64,000 nucleotides of DNA, taken from positions 1 through 64,000 of the forward strand of contig NZ_SNYN01000024.1 in NCBI RefSeq assembly GCF_004363075.1, in the 5' to 3' direction. Each line of letters begins with the position of its first letter. Position 1 is the stretch's first letter. Source of the stretch: Actinorugispora endophytica. GTDB taxonomy: Bacteria > Actinomycetota > Actinomycetes > Streptosporangiales > Streptosporangiaceae. Positions 9,098 through 18,751 of the stretch are shown here, piece after piece. The translations under genes and the position numbers were made by a program. The notes beneath the pieces are model-generated. The model saw only the letters and a program-made list of their open reading frames with translations. It ran no database searches and was not told where the DNA came from.

Positions 9098-9228
9098 ATT
9101 ATCTTGAACTTCTCCAAAAACCGCCCAATCAAGGCGTTCTGTCGCAACGTGACCCTTTGGCATGACAGCAATGTCCTACCAATCGCCGGGTTCGTTGCGG
9201 CACCACTGAAACGACGAAGGGTAGTGCT

Positions 9229-10080
9229 ATGCGGCTTCTCCGCGTCGGCCCCCACGGTGCCGAGCGTCCCGCCGTCCTGGACCCCGACGGATCGCTGTTC
9301 GACCTCACCGGGATCACCACCGACATCGACGGCGCCTTCCTCTCCGGCGACGGCCTGGAGCGGACCCGCGACGCACTGGCCGCGGGGACGCTCCCCCGCC
9401 TGGCCGACGAGCCCCGCCGCGTCGGCGCGCCGGTCGCCCGCCCCGGCAAGATCGTGTGCGTCGGCCTCAACTACGCCGACCACGCCGCCGAGAGCGGCGC
9501 GGAACCGCCCGCGGAACCCGTGATCTTCTTCAAGGCCTCCAACACCCTGGTCGGCCCCGACGACGAGGTGCTGATCCCGCGCGGCAGCACCAAGACCGAC
9601 TACGAGGTCGAACTGGCCGTCGTCATCGGCCGCACCGCCCGCTACCTCGACTCCCCCGACGAGGCCGCCGGCGTGATCGCCGGGTACTCCACCTGCAACG
9701 ACGTCTCCGAACGCGAGTTCCAGCTGGAGCGCGGCGGCCAGTGGGTCAAGGGCAAGTCGTGCGAGACCTTCAACCCGATGGGCCCCTGGCTGGTCACCCC
9801 CGACGAGGTCGGCGACCCCCAGGACCTCGCCCTGCGCACCTGGGTCAACGGCGAACTCGTCCAGGACGGCCACAGCGGGAACATGATCTTCGGCGTGCAC
9901 CACATCGTGTGGTACCTGAGCCGGTTCATGGTCCTCGACCCCGGCGACGTCATCAACACCGGCACCCCCGCCGGAGTGGCCCTGGGCCGCCCCGGACAGC
10001 CCTACCTGCGGCCCGGCGACGTCATGGAGGTCGAGGTCGGCGGCCTCGGCCGCCAGCGCCAGACCCTCGGGGCGGCGTGA
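9229..10080 (+). CDS. Fumarylacetoacetate-hydrolase-family enzyme, probable 2,4-diketo-3-deoxy-L-fuconate hydrolase
   Basis: 283 aa FAH fold. Seen are [15 protein letters not shown], the metal-binding E-x-E pattern in [35 protein letters not shown] and [15 protein letters not shown]. In the diketohydrolase route of L-fucose breakdown, a FAH-family enzyme cleaves 2,4-diketo-3-deoxy-fuconate to pyruvate and lactate; gene context makes this the best assignment. First gene of the plus-strand catabolic operon. Its stop shares one base with the start of the dehydratase gene. An ureidoglycolate lyase-like role cannot be excluded from sequence alone. Confidence 0.85.
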   Translation: MRLLRVGPHGAERPAVLDPDGSLFDLTGITTDIDGAFLSGDGLERTRDALAAGTLPRLADEPRRVGAPVARPGKIVCVGLNYADHAAESGAEPPAEPVIFFKASNTLVGPDDEVLIPRGSTKTDYEVELAVVIGRTARYLDSPDEAAGVIAGYSTCNDVSEREFQLERGGQWVKGKSCETFNPMGPWLVTPDEVGDPQDLALRTWVNGELVQDGHSGNMIFGVHHIVWYLSRFMVLDPGDVINTGTPAGVALGRPGQPYLRPGDVMEVEVGGLGRQRQTLGAA

Positions 10081-11393
10081 TGGCGACCATCACCGCTGTC
10101 GAGACGCGGGACCTGCGCTTCCCCACCTCGCGCGAGCTCGACGGCTCCGACGCGATGAACCCCGACCCCGACTACTCCGCCGCCTACGTCGTCCTGCGCA
10201 CCGACGAGGGGCCGGAAGGACACGGCTTCACCTTCACCATCGGCCGCGGCAACGACGTGTGCGTCGCCGCGATCGAGGCCTACGCCCCGATGATCGTGGG
10301 CCGGTCCGTCGAGGAGGTCGTGTCCGACCTGGGCGGCTTCGCCCGCCGGCTCGGCGGCGACTCCCAGCTCCGCTGGCTCGGCCCCGAGAAGGGCGTGATG
10401 AACCTGGCGCTGGGCGCCCTGGTCAACGCGGCCTTCGACCTCGCCGGCAAGCGCGCGGGCAAGCCCGTGTGGCAGCTGCTCTCGGAGATGACGCCCGAGC
10501 AGATCACCGACCTGGTCGACTGGCGCTACCTCAGCGACGCCCTCACCCGCGAGGAGGCCCTGGAGATCCTTCGGGCCGCCGAGAGCGGGCGGGCCGAGCG
10601 CACCGCCCGCCTCCTGGAGCACGGCTACCCGGCCTACACCACCACCCCCGGCTGGCTCGGCTACTCCGACGAGCGACTGGTGCGCCTGGCCGAGGAGGCC
10701 GTCGCCGACGGGTTCACGCAGATCAAGCTGAAGGTCGGCGCCGATGTCGAGGAGGACGTGCGCCGCATGGCGCTGGCCCGCGAGGCCGTCGGCCCCGACA
10801 TCCGCATCGCGGTCGACGCCAACCAGCGCTGGGACACCGCCGAGGCCATCGCGTGGATGAACCGGCTCGCCGAGTTCGACCCGTACTGGATCGAGGAGCC
10901 CACCTCCCCCGACGACGTCCTGGCGCACGCCGCGATCCGCGAGGCGGTCCGCCCGGTCAGGGTCGCCACCGGCGAGCACGCCCAGAACCGGATCATCTTC
11001 AAGCAGCTGCTCCAGGCGGGCGCCATCGACGTGCTCCAGATCGACGCCTGCCGGGTCGCCGGGGTCACCGAGAACGTGGCGATCCTGCTGCTCGCCGCCA
11101 AGTTCGGCGTCCCGGTCTGCCCGCACGCGGGCGGCGTGGGACTGTGCGAGGTCGTGCAGCACCTGTCGATGTTCGACTACGTCGCGGTCAGCGGCACCCT
11201 CGACGACCGCGTGATCGAGTACGTCGACCACCTCCACGAGCACTTCGTCGAGCCGGTCCGCATCACCGACGGCCGCTACCGGGCCCCGCTCGAGCCCGGC
11301 ATCACCGCCGAGGTCCGCCCCGACACGCTGCTCCGGTTCAGCTACCCCGACGGCCCCGTGTGGGCCGGACCCACCCCCGAGGAGACCCAGTGA
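10080..11393 (+). CDS. L-fuconate dehydratase (enolase superfamily)
   Basis: 437 aa. It resembles known L-fuconate dehydratases along its length: [48 protein letters not shown], then the mandelate-racemase-type catalytic set KLKVG (paired lysines), [22 protein letters not shown] and PHAGGVGL with the catalytic histidine. It removes water from L-fuconate to give 2-keto-3-deoxy-L-fuconate. It overlaps the upstream hydrolase stop by one base and its own stop overlaps the next gene's GTG, so the operon is tightly coupled. This is the most specific assignment of the cluster. Confidence 0.94.
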   Translation: MATITAVETRDLRFPTSRELDGSDAMNPDPDYSAAYVVLRTDEGPEGHGFTFTIGRGNDVCVAAIEAYAPMIVGRSVEEVVSDLGGFARRLGGDSQLRWLGPEKGVMNLALGALVNAAFDLAGKRAGKPVWQLLSEMTPEQITDLVDWRYLSDALTREEALEILRAAESGRAERTARLLEHGYPAYTTTPGWLGYSDERLVRLAEEAVADGFTQIKLKVGADVEEDVRRMALAREAVGPDIRIAVDANQRWDTAEAIAWMNRLAEFDPYWIEEPTSPDDVLAHAAIREAVRPVRVATGEHAQNRIIFKQLLQAGAIDVLQIDACRVAGVTENVAILLLAAKFGVPVCPHAGGVGLCEVVQHLSMFDYVAVSGTLDDRVIEYVDHLHEHFVEPVRITDGRYRAPLEPGITAEVRPDTLLRFSYPDGPVWAGPTPEETQ

Positions 11394-12184
11394 GCACCAC
11401 CGAGCAGGAGTTCACCGGCGTGCGGGCCCTGGTCACCGGCGGCGCCTCCGGCATCGGGCTGGCCACCGCGCGGCTGCTCGCCGACCGCGGCGCGACCGTC
11501 GTCTGCCTGGACCGCGACCTGACGGGCGCCGACGGCGCGGCCGCGCGCGGGGTGGCGGGCGACGACCGGCTGTGGGGCGTGCACGGCGACGTCGCCGACG
11601 ACGCCTCCGTGCGGGCCGCGGTCGAGGCGGCCGCCCGCGTCGGCGGCGGCCTGGACGTGCTCGTCAACAACGCAGGCATCGGGGCCCAGGGCACCGTCGC
11701 CGACAACGACGACGCCGAATGGGCGCGCGTGCTCGACGTCAACGTCGTCGGCATCGCGCGGGTGACCCGGGCCGCGCTGGGCCACCTGCGCGCCTCCGGG
11801 CGCGCGGCGATCGTCAACACCTCCTCCATCGCCGCGACCGCCGGGCTGCCGCAACGGGTGCTGTACTCGGCCACCAAGGGCGCGGTGCAGGCGATGACCC
11901 TGGCCATGGCCGCCGACCACGTCCGCGAGGGCATCCGGGTCAACTGCGTGAACCCCGGGACCGTGGACACCCCCTGGGTCGGGCGGCTGCTGGACGCCGC
12001 CGCCGACCCCGCCGCCGAGCGCGCCGCGCTGGAGGCCCGCCAGCCCACCGGACGCCTGGTGAGCACCGATGAGGTCGCCCGCGCGATCGCCCATCTCGCC
12101 TCCCCGCACGCGGGCGCGACCACCGGCACCGCACTGGCCGTGGACGGCGGCATGCAGGGACTGCGCCTCAGGCCCGCGCCGTGA
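11390..12184 (+). CDS. SDR oxidoreductase, probable 2-keto-3-deoxy-L-fuconate 4-dehydrogenase
   Basis: 264 aa classical short-chain dehydrogenase. Cofactor loop [12 protein letters not shown] motif, catalytic serine in NTSSIA and YSATK (Tyr-x-x-x-Lys), then [12 protein letters not shown]. Acidic residue after the second strand (CLDRD) favours NAD. GTG start at 11390 overlaps the dehydratase stop by four bases. In this pathway the SDR oxidises 2-keto-3-deoxy-L-fuconate at C4, making the substrate of the FAH-family enzyme; the step is assigned from context. Confidence 0.87.
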   Translation: MSTTEQEFTGVRALVTGGASGIGLATARLLADRGATVVCLDRDLTGADGAAARGVAGDDRLWGVHGDVADDASVRAAVEAAARVGGGLDVLVNNAGIGAQGTVADNDDAEWARVLDVNVVGIARVTRAALGHLRASGRAAIVNTSSIAATAGLPQRVLYSATKGAVQAMTLAMAADHVREGIRVNCVNPGTVDTPWVGRLLDAAADPAAERAALEARQPTGRLVSTDEVARAIAHLASPHAGATTGTALAVDGGMQGLRLRPAP

Positions 12185-13194
12185 CCCCGGTCCGGCCCAC
12201 CGCGCTCCCCGAACGGCGCCTGGGGTCCAGCGGTGTCACCGTGAGCGCGCTGTCCCTGGGCGCCGCGGCGCTCGGAAACCTGTACTCCCCGGTCTCCGAC
12301 GCGGACGCCGACGCCACCGTGCGCACCGCCTGGGAACTGGGGATGCGGTACGTCGACACCGCGCCCCACTACGGGCTCGGCCGGTCGGAGGAGCGGGTCG
12401 GCCGGGCCCTGCGGGGCCTCCCCCGCTCGTCGTTCACCCTCTCCACCAAGGCCGGCCGGCGCCTGCGCCCGCTCGGCCCCGGCGAGCGCGCCGACCCGCA
12501 GGGGTTCGCCGACCCGCCGCCGCGGCAGCGGTTCTGGGACTTCGGCGCGGACGGTGTGCGGGCGTCCGTCGAGGAGAGCCTGGAGCGCCTGGGCCTGGAC
12601 CGGATCGACGTGGTCTACCTGCACGACCCCGACGGGCACGAGGAGCAGGCGTACGCCACGGCCTTCCCCGCGCTCGCCGAGCTCCGCTCCCAGGGCGTGG
12701 TCGGCGCGATCGGGGCCGGCATGAACCAGACCCCGATGCTCGCCCGGTTCGTCCGCGACCTCGACCTCGACGTGGTGCTGTGCGCGGGCCGGTACACCCT
12801 GCTGGACCAGTCGGCGCTGACCGAGCTTTTCCCGGCCTGCGAGCGGCGCGGCACCTCCGTGGTCATCGGCGGCGTCTACAACTCGGGCCTGCTCGCGGAC
12901 CCGTCCCCCGCCAGCACGTTCGACTACGGGCCCGCGCCCGAACCGCTGGTGCGCCGCGCCCGCGAGATGGCGCGGGTCTGCGCCCGGCACGGCGTGCCCC
13001 TGCGCGCCGCCGCGCTGCGCTTCGCCGCCGCGCACCCGGTGGTGGCCAGCGTCCTGGTGGGCTGCCGCACGGCCGAGGAGGCGCGCGACAACCGGCGCCT
13101 GTGGGACCAGGAGATCCCGGACGGGCTGTGGGACGAACTGGGGGTCCCCGCCCCTCCGGAGGCGTCCGCGCGGACGGGGGGCGGGGAGCGGTGA
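12181..13194 (+). CDS. Aldo-keto reductase, probable L-fucose (6-deoxyhexose) dehydrogenase
   Basis: 337 aa TIM-barrel AKR. The catalytic tetrad is visible as D in RYVDTAPHYG, the tyrosine in the same motif, K in LSTKAGR and H in VYLHDPD. The GTG start overlaps the SDR stop (GTGA). AKR-family L-fucose dehydrogenases open the non-phosphorylative pathway in several bacteria by making L-fucono-lactone, which the lactonase at 3298 would hydrolyse. Cofactor preference cannot be read with confidence. Confidence 0.85.
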   Translation: MTPVRPTALPERRLGSSGVTVSALSLGAAALGNLYSPVSDADADATVRTAWELGMRYVDTAPHYGLGRSEERVGRALRGLPRSSFTLSTKAGRRLRPLGPGERADPQGFADPPPRQRFWDFGADGVRASVEESLERLGLDRIDVVYLHDPDGHEEQAYATAFPALAELRSQGVVGAIGAGMNQTPMLARFVRDLDLDVVLCAGRYTLLDQSALTELFPACERRGTSVVIGGVYNSGLLADPSPASTFDYGPAPEPLVRRAREMARVCARHGVPLRAAALRFAAAHPVVASVLVGCRTAEEARDNRRLWDQEIPDGLWDELGVPAPPEASARTGGGER

Positions 13195-13523
13195 CGGAGG
13201 CGCGACGCTACGGGCACGTGGTGCGGCTGCGGCCGGAGCACCGGGAGGAGTACCTGCGGCTGCACCGCGAGGTCTGGCCGGAGGTGCGGGAGATGATCAG
13301 GTCCTGCAACATCCGCGACTACACCATCTACCTGCACGGTGACCTGCTGTTCAGCCACTACGTCCATGTCGGCGAGGACCACGCGGCCGACATGGACAGG
13401 ATGGCCGCCGATCCCCGGACCCGCGACTGGTGGCGCCTGACCGACCCCTGCCAGGAGCGCCTTCCGGGCACCCCCGAGGGCGAGCAGTGGCTTCGCCTGC
13501 CCGAGGTGTGGCATCTGTCCTGA
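13191..13523 (+). CDS. L-rhamnose/L-fucose mutarotase (RhaM family)
   Basis: 110 aa, the normal length of the family. RRYGHVVRLRPEHREEYLRLH, VWPEVREMI, NIRDYTIYLHGDLLFSHYV and the closing WLRLPEVWHL are typical; histidine and tyrosine of these stretches line the active site in known members. It interconverts sugar anomers so the right form reaches the dehydrogenase. GTG start at 13191 overlaps the AKR stop by four bases; last gene of the operon. Confidence 0.92.
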   Translation: MTEARRYGHVVRLRPEHREEYLRLHREVWPEVREMIRSCNIRDYTIYLHGDLLFSHYVHVGEDHAADMDRMAADPRTRDWWRLTDPCQERLPGTPEGEQWLRLPEVWHLS

Positions 13524-13720
13524 TGGGACACGCAACGGCCGATTTCACAATGGAGATCATTTCAAGCCCCGCCTTCCGGGGAGAGCACGCCCGGAGCCGG
13601 GCGGATCGGGCGGTAAAGTTCGTCGTGGCCGTCGGTGGACCGTCCCGCGGCCGCACCGTCGGTTCCCGAGGGGGCGTCGCCCCCTCCCCGTTCTCCCTAC
13701 TCTCAGGTTGGTCGACTCTC

Positions 13721-15427
13721 ATGCGCTTGGTGTTCACGAACGCCGATCAAGACACGTTCGACGAGTACCGGGCGCTGTTCATCCCCCGTGTGCTCCACTA
13801 CGGGCGCACGCGGGGACTCGGTGTGTCCCGGCGCGCGCTCGAACTGATCCTGGACTACAAGTACGGCGCGCCCGACGAGGGCGGCGACGGCCTGCTGGCC
13901 CGCTGGCACGGCGCCGACGTGGTGTCGCTGATGCTGGACTGGCTCCCGCGCGAGGGCGGCCAGACCCCGCCCGGGGTCGCGGACGTGCGCGCCACCCTGG
14001 ACGCCTGGCTCGGGTTCCTGAACGAGGAGGACCTGCTGGACGAGCGCTCCGAGCCCCGCTCGGAGCTGCTGGGCGTGGTGGACCGGCTCGCCGAGGCCTA
14101 CCGGCACGCGGTGGCGAATCCCGCCGAGCACCGGATCGCCGCGTACATGCACCGCCTGATGGACGACCTGGGCTACGACGTCGACGACGCCGACGACGTC
14201 GCCGAGTTCGAGAGTGAGGTCGAGTCCGGCGGGATCGCCGTCGACGAGGACCTCGTGGCGGCCATCGCCTCCGGCGAGGAGGAGGGGCCCAAGTCCCTCT
14301 TCGCGGGCCCCGGGCGGGCGGGCTACACCTGGCGCGCCCCCCGCCTGCTGGCCGACGACGAACTGGACGCCGCGATCGAGGCCGCGCCGACCATCGTCCG
14401 GCTGCGGGCGCAGGCCCCCGACGAGCTGGCCGAGGACTCGGCCGAGGCCTGGGACACCGCCTTCGAGGCCGTGGGCGACGCGCTCGCCGAGCGGCTGGAG
14501 CTCGACGAGGACGCGTTCACCGACTTCTTCGGGCTCGCCCCCGACGAGTTCACCGCGTCGGTGCTGACCTCGCTGTTCATCGAGCGGCTGGCGCTGCCCG
14601 TGTCGCTCGTCGTGGAGATGGTGGCCGAGTTGGGCGACCGGCTCGACGTCGACTCCCCGCTGACCGGTGTGGAGGAGGCCCGGTTCACCACGGCCGTGGG
14701 CCTGGTCCTGGACGAGTTGGAGAAGCTGGGCGCCGTCGAGCGCGAGGCCCCCGAGGAGGAGGCCGGACCGGTCGCCGAGCCGGAGTACCGGCTCACCCCG
14801 CTCGGCGAATGGGCGGGGTACGAGGAACTGGTCATCGAGGACTACACGATCCGCGACTTCGACGAGCTGATGGACGAGACCGCCGAGGTGCTGGTGGAGC
14901 GCGCCGCCGCCGGCGAGGCGTTCAGCGAGACGGACCTGGACGCGTGGATCTCGGCGCGCGACGCCGAGACGGCCCTGCGCGAACTGGTGGAGGTGGCGCG
15001 CCGCACCGACGACTCCACCCACCGCGCGGCCGTGCGCGCCGTCACCTCCGAGCACTCCGCGGCCGCCCGCGCCGTGTACGAGGACCTCCGCGACGACCCG
15101 GACTTCGGCCCCCAGGCCCGGGTCTGGCTCTTCGACGCGGGCTTCGCCAAGGAGAGCGACCTCGAGGCCGACGACCTGTCCTGGGTGATGCTCGACGGCA
15201 TCGCGGCCCTGGCCCGCATGGACCTGCTCGACGACGACCAGTTCGACGAGCTGCCCGCCGCGGGCCCCGACGGCACCTCCCTGTTCGACCTGGCCCTCGT
15301 GCTGCGCCACCCGGAGACGGCGTTCCTGCTGAGCTGGTTCGGCGAGAACCACCCCGACCCCAAGGCCCGCAAGGAGGCCCGCACGGCCCTCTACCGCTTC
15401 AAGAGCGGATCGGACTCCAGGGACTGA
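13721..15427 (+). CDS. Acidic protein of unknown function, pRiA4b ORF-3-associated type
   Basis: 568 aa, strongly acidic, no signal peptide or membrane segment. Starts MRLVFTNADQDTFDEYRALFIPRVLHYGRTRG. A winged-helix-like element near residues 330-365 ends in YRLTPLGEWAGYE; a helical-repeat-like C-terminus follows (ALRELVEVARR, ARVWLFDAGF, ETAFLLSWFGENHPDPKARKEAR). The LTPLG element recurs in the 235-aa gene at 15950, suggesting related accessory proteins. I chose ATG 13721 because upstream codons lose protein-like composition; no strong ribosome site is visible. Function unknown. Confidence 0.75.
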   Translation: MRLVFTNADQDTFDEYRALFIPRVLHYGRTRGLGVSRRALELILDYKYGAPDEGGDGLLARWHGADVVSLMLDWLPREGGQTPPGVADVRATLDAWLGFLNEEDLLDERSEPRSELLGVVDRLAEAYRHAVANPAEHRIAAYMHRLMDDLGYDVDDADDVAEFESEVESGGIAVDEDLVAAIASGEEEGPKSLFAGPGRAGYTWRAPRLLADDELDAAIEAAPTIVRLRAQAPDELAEDSAEAWDTAFEAVGDALAERLELDEDAFTDFFGLAPDEFTASVLTSLFIERLALPVSLVVEMVAELGDRLDVDSPLTGVEEARFTTAVGLVLDELEKLGAVEREAPEEEAGPVAEPEYRLTPLGEWAGYEELVIEDYTIRDFDELMDETAEVLVERAAAGEAFSETDLDAWISARDAETALRELVEVARRTDDSTHRAAVRAVTSEHSAAARAVYEDLRDDPDFGPQARVWLFDAGFAKESDLEADDLSWVMLDGIAALARMDLLDDDQFDELPAAGPDGTSLFDLALVLRHPETAFLLSWFGENHPDPKARKEARTALYRFKSGSDSRD

Positions 15428-15442
15428 GCGTCGGGCCCGCCC

Positions 15443-15484
15443 GCGCCTCCTCCGCCCCTGTCCCGGACGGGGCCGAGGAGGCGC
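15443..15484 (+). terminator. Hairpin terminator after the 568-aa gene
   Basis: A 16-bp inverted repeat (GCGCCTCCTCCGCCCC with GGGGCCGAGGAGGCGC, one internal C/C mismatch) with a 10-nt loop begins 15 bases after the stop. It has no U-run, as is common for actinomycete terminators. Confidence 0.6.
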
Positions 15485-15601
15485 GATGGCGTGCGCCCCG
15501 GACACGCGGACAGGGCGGGACGAGAAGGGCGACCGCACCGGACCGGTCGCGCCGGGGGTACCCGCGACCGGCTCGGCCCGGGGTGGGAGCCGCGCCGTCC
15601 G

Positions 15602-15760
15602 GTGGTCCCCGCGGTGGCCTACCGGCTGCTCGGGGAGGGCGGCGCGGCCGAGGGCGCTGCGGCCGGACACGTCACCCCCGAGGAGGTGGGCGCGCTGGAC
15701 GCGCTGGTCAACGCCTGCGACCGGACCGGCGTCCCCACGCGCGGGCGCCCGGAGCGGTGA
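15602..15760 (+). CDS. Possible small protein, unknown
   Basis: About 52 aa from GTG 15602 (VVPAVAYRLLGEGG... HVTPEEVGALDALVNACDRTG). Codons end almost always in G or C like real genes here and the residue mix is protein-like, which is unusual for chance frames in this DNA. No good ribosome site and no family recognised. It may be a remnant of a larger gene. The rest of 15485-15949 shows nothing else I can name. Confidence 0.3.
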   Translation: MVPAVAYRLLGEGGAAEGAAAGHVTPEEVGALDALVNACDRTGVPTRGRPER

Positions 15761-15949
15761 CCGGGATGCTTCGTGCCCCCGCTTCGGGACGCGGGCACCG
15801 GCGCGGTCCCGGACCGGGTTGTCCACAGACCGCCTTCCCGGCTGGCGCGGAACCGGTTCCGCGGCCTACCGTGGACCAACCGCGTCGCCCACGCCCGGGT
15901 GGCCTCCCTCGTCCCACGCGGTAGCCGCCACACGCGTGGGAGGGACCGA

Positions 15950-16657
15950 ATGGACGTCGGGGAGTTGGCGCGGGCCGCAGCGGAGGCGCCGCTGGTGCTG
16001 CGGGTGCGGGAGTTCCTGTGGTGGGTGGGGGACCGCCGGCGGCTGTCGCGCGAGCGGACGGGCCCCGCACCGCACGGCCGCGGGTACGCGTACCTGAGCC
16101 TGGGGGCGTGGGTCGGGGACGACGACGCCCCCGACGACCACCCCGACTCCGGGCTCCAGGACGGCGGCGCGCTTCTGGACTTCACGCTGGCCGCGCGGAT
16201 GCTCGAGATGGTGGTGGAGTGGCGGGACCGTGCCCCGGACGGGCGGCCCCGGGAGCACGGGTGGCTGCTGCCCGGCCCCGGGTACGCGGCCCTGCCGGAG
16301 GAGTCGTCGCGGGTGTGGCGCACCGGCGTGGAACTGCTGCCGGTGCTGTGGCGCCGGCACGACCCCCGGGTCGCCCCCCGGCTCGCCGGGACCGTGCCCC
16401 GGCGTTCGCTGGAGTCCCTGTCCGCGGCCGGGGACGACGGGATCGCGGTGCGCGCGCTCACCGGGGAGTGCGGGGGCGCGGAGGTGCCGGGGGCACGCTT
16501 CGCGACCGTGCTGACCCTGCTCGAGTCCCTCGGCCTGGTGCGGTTCGACTACACCCTGGACTCCGGCGAACGCTGCGTTCTCACCCCGTTGGGGCACCAC
16601 GCCCTGACCCTGCTGTCGGCTCCGGGGACGCGGGTCCCGGAGGGAGGCGCCTCATGA
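15950..16657 (+). CDS. Unknown protein with winged-helix-like C-terminus (pRiA4b ORF-3-associated type)
   Basis: 235 aa from ATG 15950, preceded by GGGAGGGA. N-terminus MDVGELARAAAEAPLVLRVREFLWWVG resembles the leading segment of larger actinobacterial proteins that carry a plasmid pRiA4b ORF-3 domain, but that domain is absent here. Near the C-terminus, VLTLLESLGLVRFDYTLDSG followed by VLTPLGHHAL looks like a winged-helix unit also present in the 568-aa neighbour. No catalytic motif seen. Function unknown. Confidence 0.72.
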   Translation: MDVGELARAAAEAPLVLRVREFLWWVGDRRRLSRERTGPAPHGRGYAYLSLGAWVGDDDAPDDHPDSGLQDGGALLDFTLAARMLEMVVEWRDRAPDGRPREHGWLLPGPGYAALPEESSRVWRTGVELLPVLWRRHDPRVAPRLAGTVPRRSLESLSAAGDDGIAVRALTGECGGAEVPGARFATVLTLLESLGLVRFDYTLDSGERCVLTPLGHHALTLLSAPGTRVPEGGAS

Positions 16658-16661
16658 GGCG

Positions 16662-16696
16662 GGCGGGGGCGGACGCGCGCCGCGTCCGCCCCCGCC
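16662..16696. terminator. Bidirectional hairpin terminator between convergent genes
   Basis: A perfect 16-bp GC-only-type inverted repeat (GGCGGGGGCGGACGCG and its complement) with a 3-nt loop fills the gap between the 235-aa gene and the convergent catalase gene, and could end transcription from both sides. Confidence 0.7.
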
Positions 16697-16707
16697 GCCC
16701 GTCGAGG

Positions 16708-18366
16708 TCAGCGTTCCACGAGGTGCCGTTCGTTGGGGACGCAGTGCGTCATGGTGAGCCCGGAGACGTCGCGGGGGCCGTTCCCGCCGAGGTTGGCCAG
16801 GCGCTTGCGGTCCTCGTCGGTCAGGGACTGGCCCCGCAGCGGCTCGAGATGCGAGACGTCGTCCGGCGCGATGCCCAGTCCCTCGCCCACGCGCAGCCCC
16901 AGCTCGTCCTCCACCAGCAGCAGGTGCCACACCATGCGCTCCTGGACCGGCCGAACGCACTGGGACAGCATGGTCGTGAAGTTCGCGACCAGGTCGTCGC
17001 GCTCCCACTCCTGCATGAGGCGGAAGCGCTGCCCCGCCTGCAGGTAGTCGTTGGTCCGGGGGATCCTCCTGCGGGTCAGCTTCCCGGTGATCTCCGGCCC
17101 CTGGTCGTCGCTGGTCGCGTACGGCGTCTCCCTCAGCCCGCCGGTGATCGACGGCTCGTAGTTGACGTGCGGGTTCTCCGCGCCCCCGTCCAGGGTGTAG
17201 GCCATCAGTCCGTCGCGCTGGTTCGTGTTCACCTCGGCGTTCCTGGCCTGGTTCACCGGGAGCTGGAGGTAGTTGGGACCGACTCGGTAGCGCTGGGTGT
17301 CGCTGTAGGAGAAGGTGCGGCCGACGAGCATCTTGTCGTCGGAGAAGTCCAGGCCGTCGACGAGCACACCGGTGCCGAAGGAGATCTGCTCGTTCTCCAG
17401 GAACTGGTCGGAGACGCTGCGGTCGAGCACGATGCGGCCCACGGGCTTGGGCGGGAACTCCTGCTCTGGCCAGGTCTTGGTGTCGTCGAGCGGGTCGAAG
17501 TCCAGCTCCGGGTGCTCGTCGTCGCTCATCATCTGCACCAGCAGCTCCCACTCGGGATGGTCGCCGCGCTCGATCGCCTCGCGCAGGTCGCGGGTGGCGT
17601 GGCCCAGGTCGGTGGCCTGGATGTTGGCCGCGTCCTCCGCCGTCATGCTCCGCACGCCCTGCTTGGGCATCCAGGTGTACTTGACCAGGCGCGTCTCGCC
17701 CGCGGCGTTCACCCACTTGTAGGTGTTCACCCCGAACCCCTGCATGTGCCGGTAGTCGGCGGGGATCCCGCGCGGGCTGAACAGGTTCACCAGCATGTGC
17801 ATGGACTCCGGGGTCTGCGACATGAAGTCGAAGATCCGGTTGGGGTCCTGGCGGAAGGTGACCGGGTCCGGTTTGAGCGCGTGGATGACATCGGGGAACT
17901 TGATCGCGTCCCGGATGAAGAAGACCGCCAGGTTGTTGCCGACGAGGTCCCAGTTGCCGTCCTCGGTGTAGAACTTGATCGCGAAGCCGCGCGGGTCGCG
18001 CGCCGTCTCCGCGGAGTCCCGGCCACCGATCACGGTGGAGAAGCGCAGCGCGATGTCGGTCCGTTTGCCCTGCCCCTGGAAGAGCTTGGCGCGGGTGTAG
18101 CGGTCGATCGGCTCGTCGCCCCACCTGCCGTACGACTCGAAGTACCCGAACGAGGTCGTTCCCCGGGCGTGCACCACGCGCTCCGGGATCCTCTCCCGGT
18201 CGAAATGGCTGATCTTCTCCAGGAACTGGTAGTTCTCCAGGGTCGCCGGCCCCCGGGCGCCAACCGTGCGCTGGTTCTGGTTGTCATAGACAGGGTGCCC
18301 CTGCCGGTTGGTCAGCGGGCGACGGTCGTCACCGGGCCGAGAGCCCTGGCTGGCTGTATCCGTCAT
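16708..18366 (-). CDS. katA: Monofunctional haem catalase
   Basis: 552 aa. Catalytic histidine in [15 protein letters not shown], the asparagine region [17 protein letters not shown], and the haem-ligand tyrosine motif [17 protein letters not shown] are all present, as is the C-terminal catalase immune-responsive segment. It converts hydrogen peroxide to water and oxygen in the cytoplasm. The length lies between small- and large-subunit clades; no flavodoxin-like C-terminal domain is present. I chose ATG 18366 (MTDTASQG), preceded by a G-rich ribosome site; a longer start at 18465 adds unrelated sequence. A Crp-type box lies about 190 bases upstream. Confidence 0.95.
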   Translation of the reverse strand: MTDTASQGSRPGDDRRPLTNRQGHPVYDNQNQRTVGARGPATLENYQFLEKISHFDRERIPERVVHARGTTSFGYFESYGRWGDEPIDRYTRAKLFQGQGKRTDIALRFSTVIGGRDSAETARDPRGFAIKFYTEDGNWDLVGNNLAVFFIRDAIKFPDVIHALKPDPVTFRQDPNRIFDFMSQTPESMHMLVNLFSPRGIPADYRHMQGFGVNTYKWVNAAGETRLVKYTWMPKQGVRSMTAEDAANIQATDLGHATRDLREAIERGDHPEWELLVQMMSDDEHPELDFDPLDDTKTWPEQEFPPKPVGRIVLDRSVSDQFLENEQISFGTGVLVDGLDFSDDKMLVGRTFSYSDTQRYRVGPNYLQLPVNQARNAEVNTNQRDGLMAYTLDGGAENPHVNYEPSITGGLRETPYATSDDQGPEITGKLTRRRIPRTNDYLQAGQRFRLMQEWERDDLVANFTTMLSQCVRPVQERMVWHLLLVEDELGLRVGEGLGIAPDDVSHLEPLRGQSLTDEDRKRLANLGGNGPRDVSGLTMTHCVPNERHLVER

Positions 18367-18551
18367 ACCGAGGATCCCCCACTTCGTGCGGTCGTCTCGC
18401 GGCGCCGTCGGCGTCCGTCGAAGCTCCTCGACTACCCGGGCCCGCCTCGGACAACCGGAGGTCAACCCTTTGTTGCCCCGCCATTGCCCGATCCTTGCCC
18501 CGGTCCGCCCGCCGACACCGGAAGGGACCGATCCAGACGGCCGAAGTATAT

Positions 18552-18565
18552 GTGACGCAAGTCAC
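18552..18565. promoter_or_regulatory. Crp-type box upstream of catalase
   Basis: GTGACGCAAGTCAC fits the Streptomyces Crp consensus GTG-N6-GNCAC exactly and, with the preceding T, nearly fits TGTGA-N6-TCACA. It lies in the 385-base divergent region between the catalase gene and the gene at 18752 and could serve either. Apart from this site I recognise nothing else in 18367-18751. Confidence 0.55.
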
Positions 18566-18751
18566 GCGACCGTTGTCCGACTCGTCATGGAAGCGCTCCC
18601 ACGTACTGGTGTCGACCTCTCCGTCTCCCCTCCGGCTCCGGGGAGGCACACGGGTGGACACCCAACGCCGGGAGAGGACGGGGGCATCCGTCGGGGCGCG
18701 GCTTCCGCCGTACGCTAATGCCATCGACCGAGCCGTTCTGGGGAGCTTTTC

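Noticed and set aside
10002-11243. Antisense frame opposite the fuconate dehydratase gene
   Set aside because: Composition is typical of a shadow frame, and the sense strand encodes a full-length, motif-complete enzyme.
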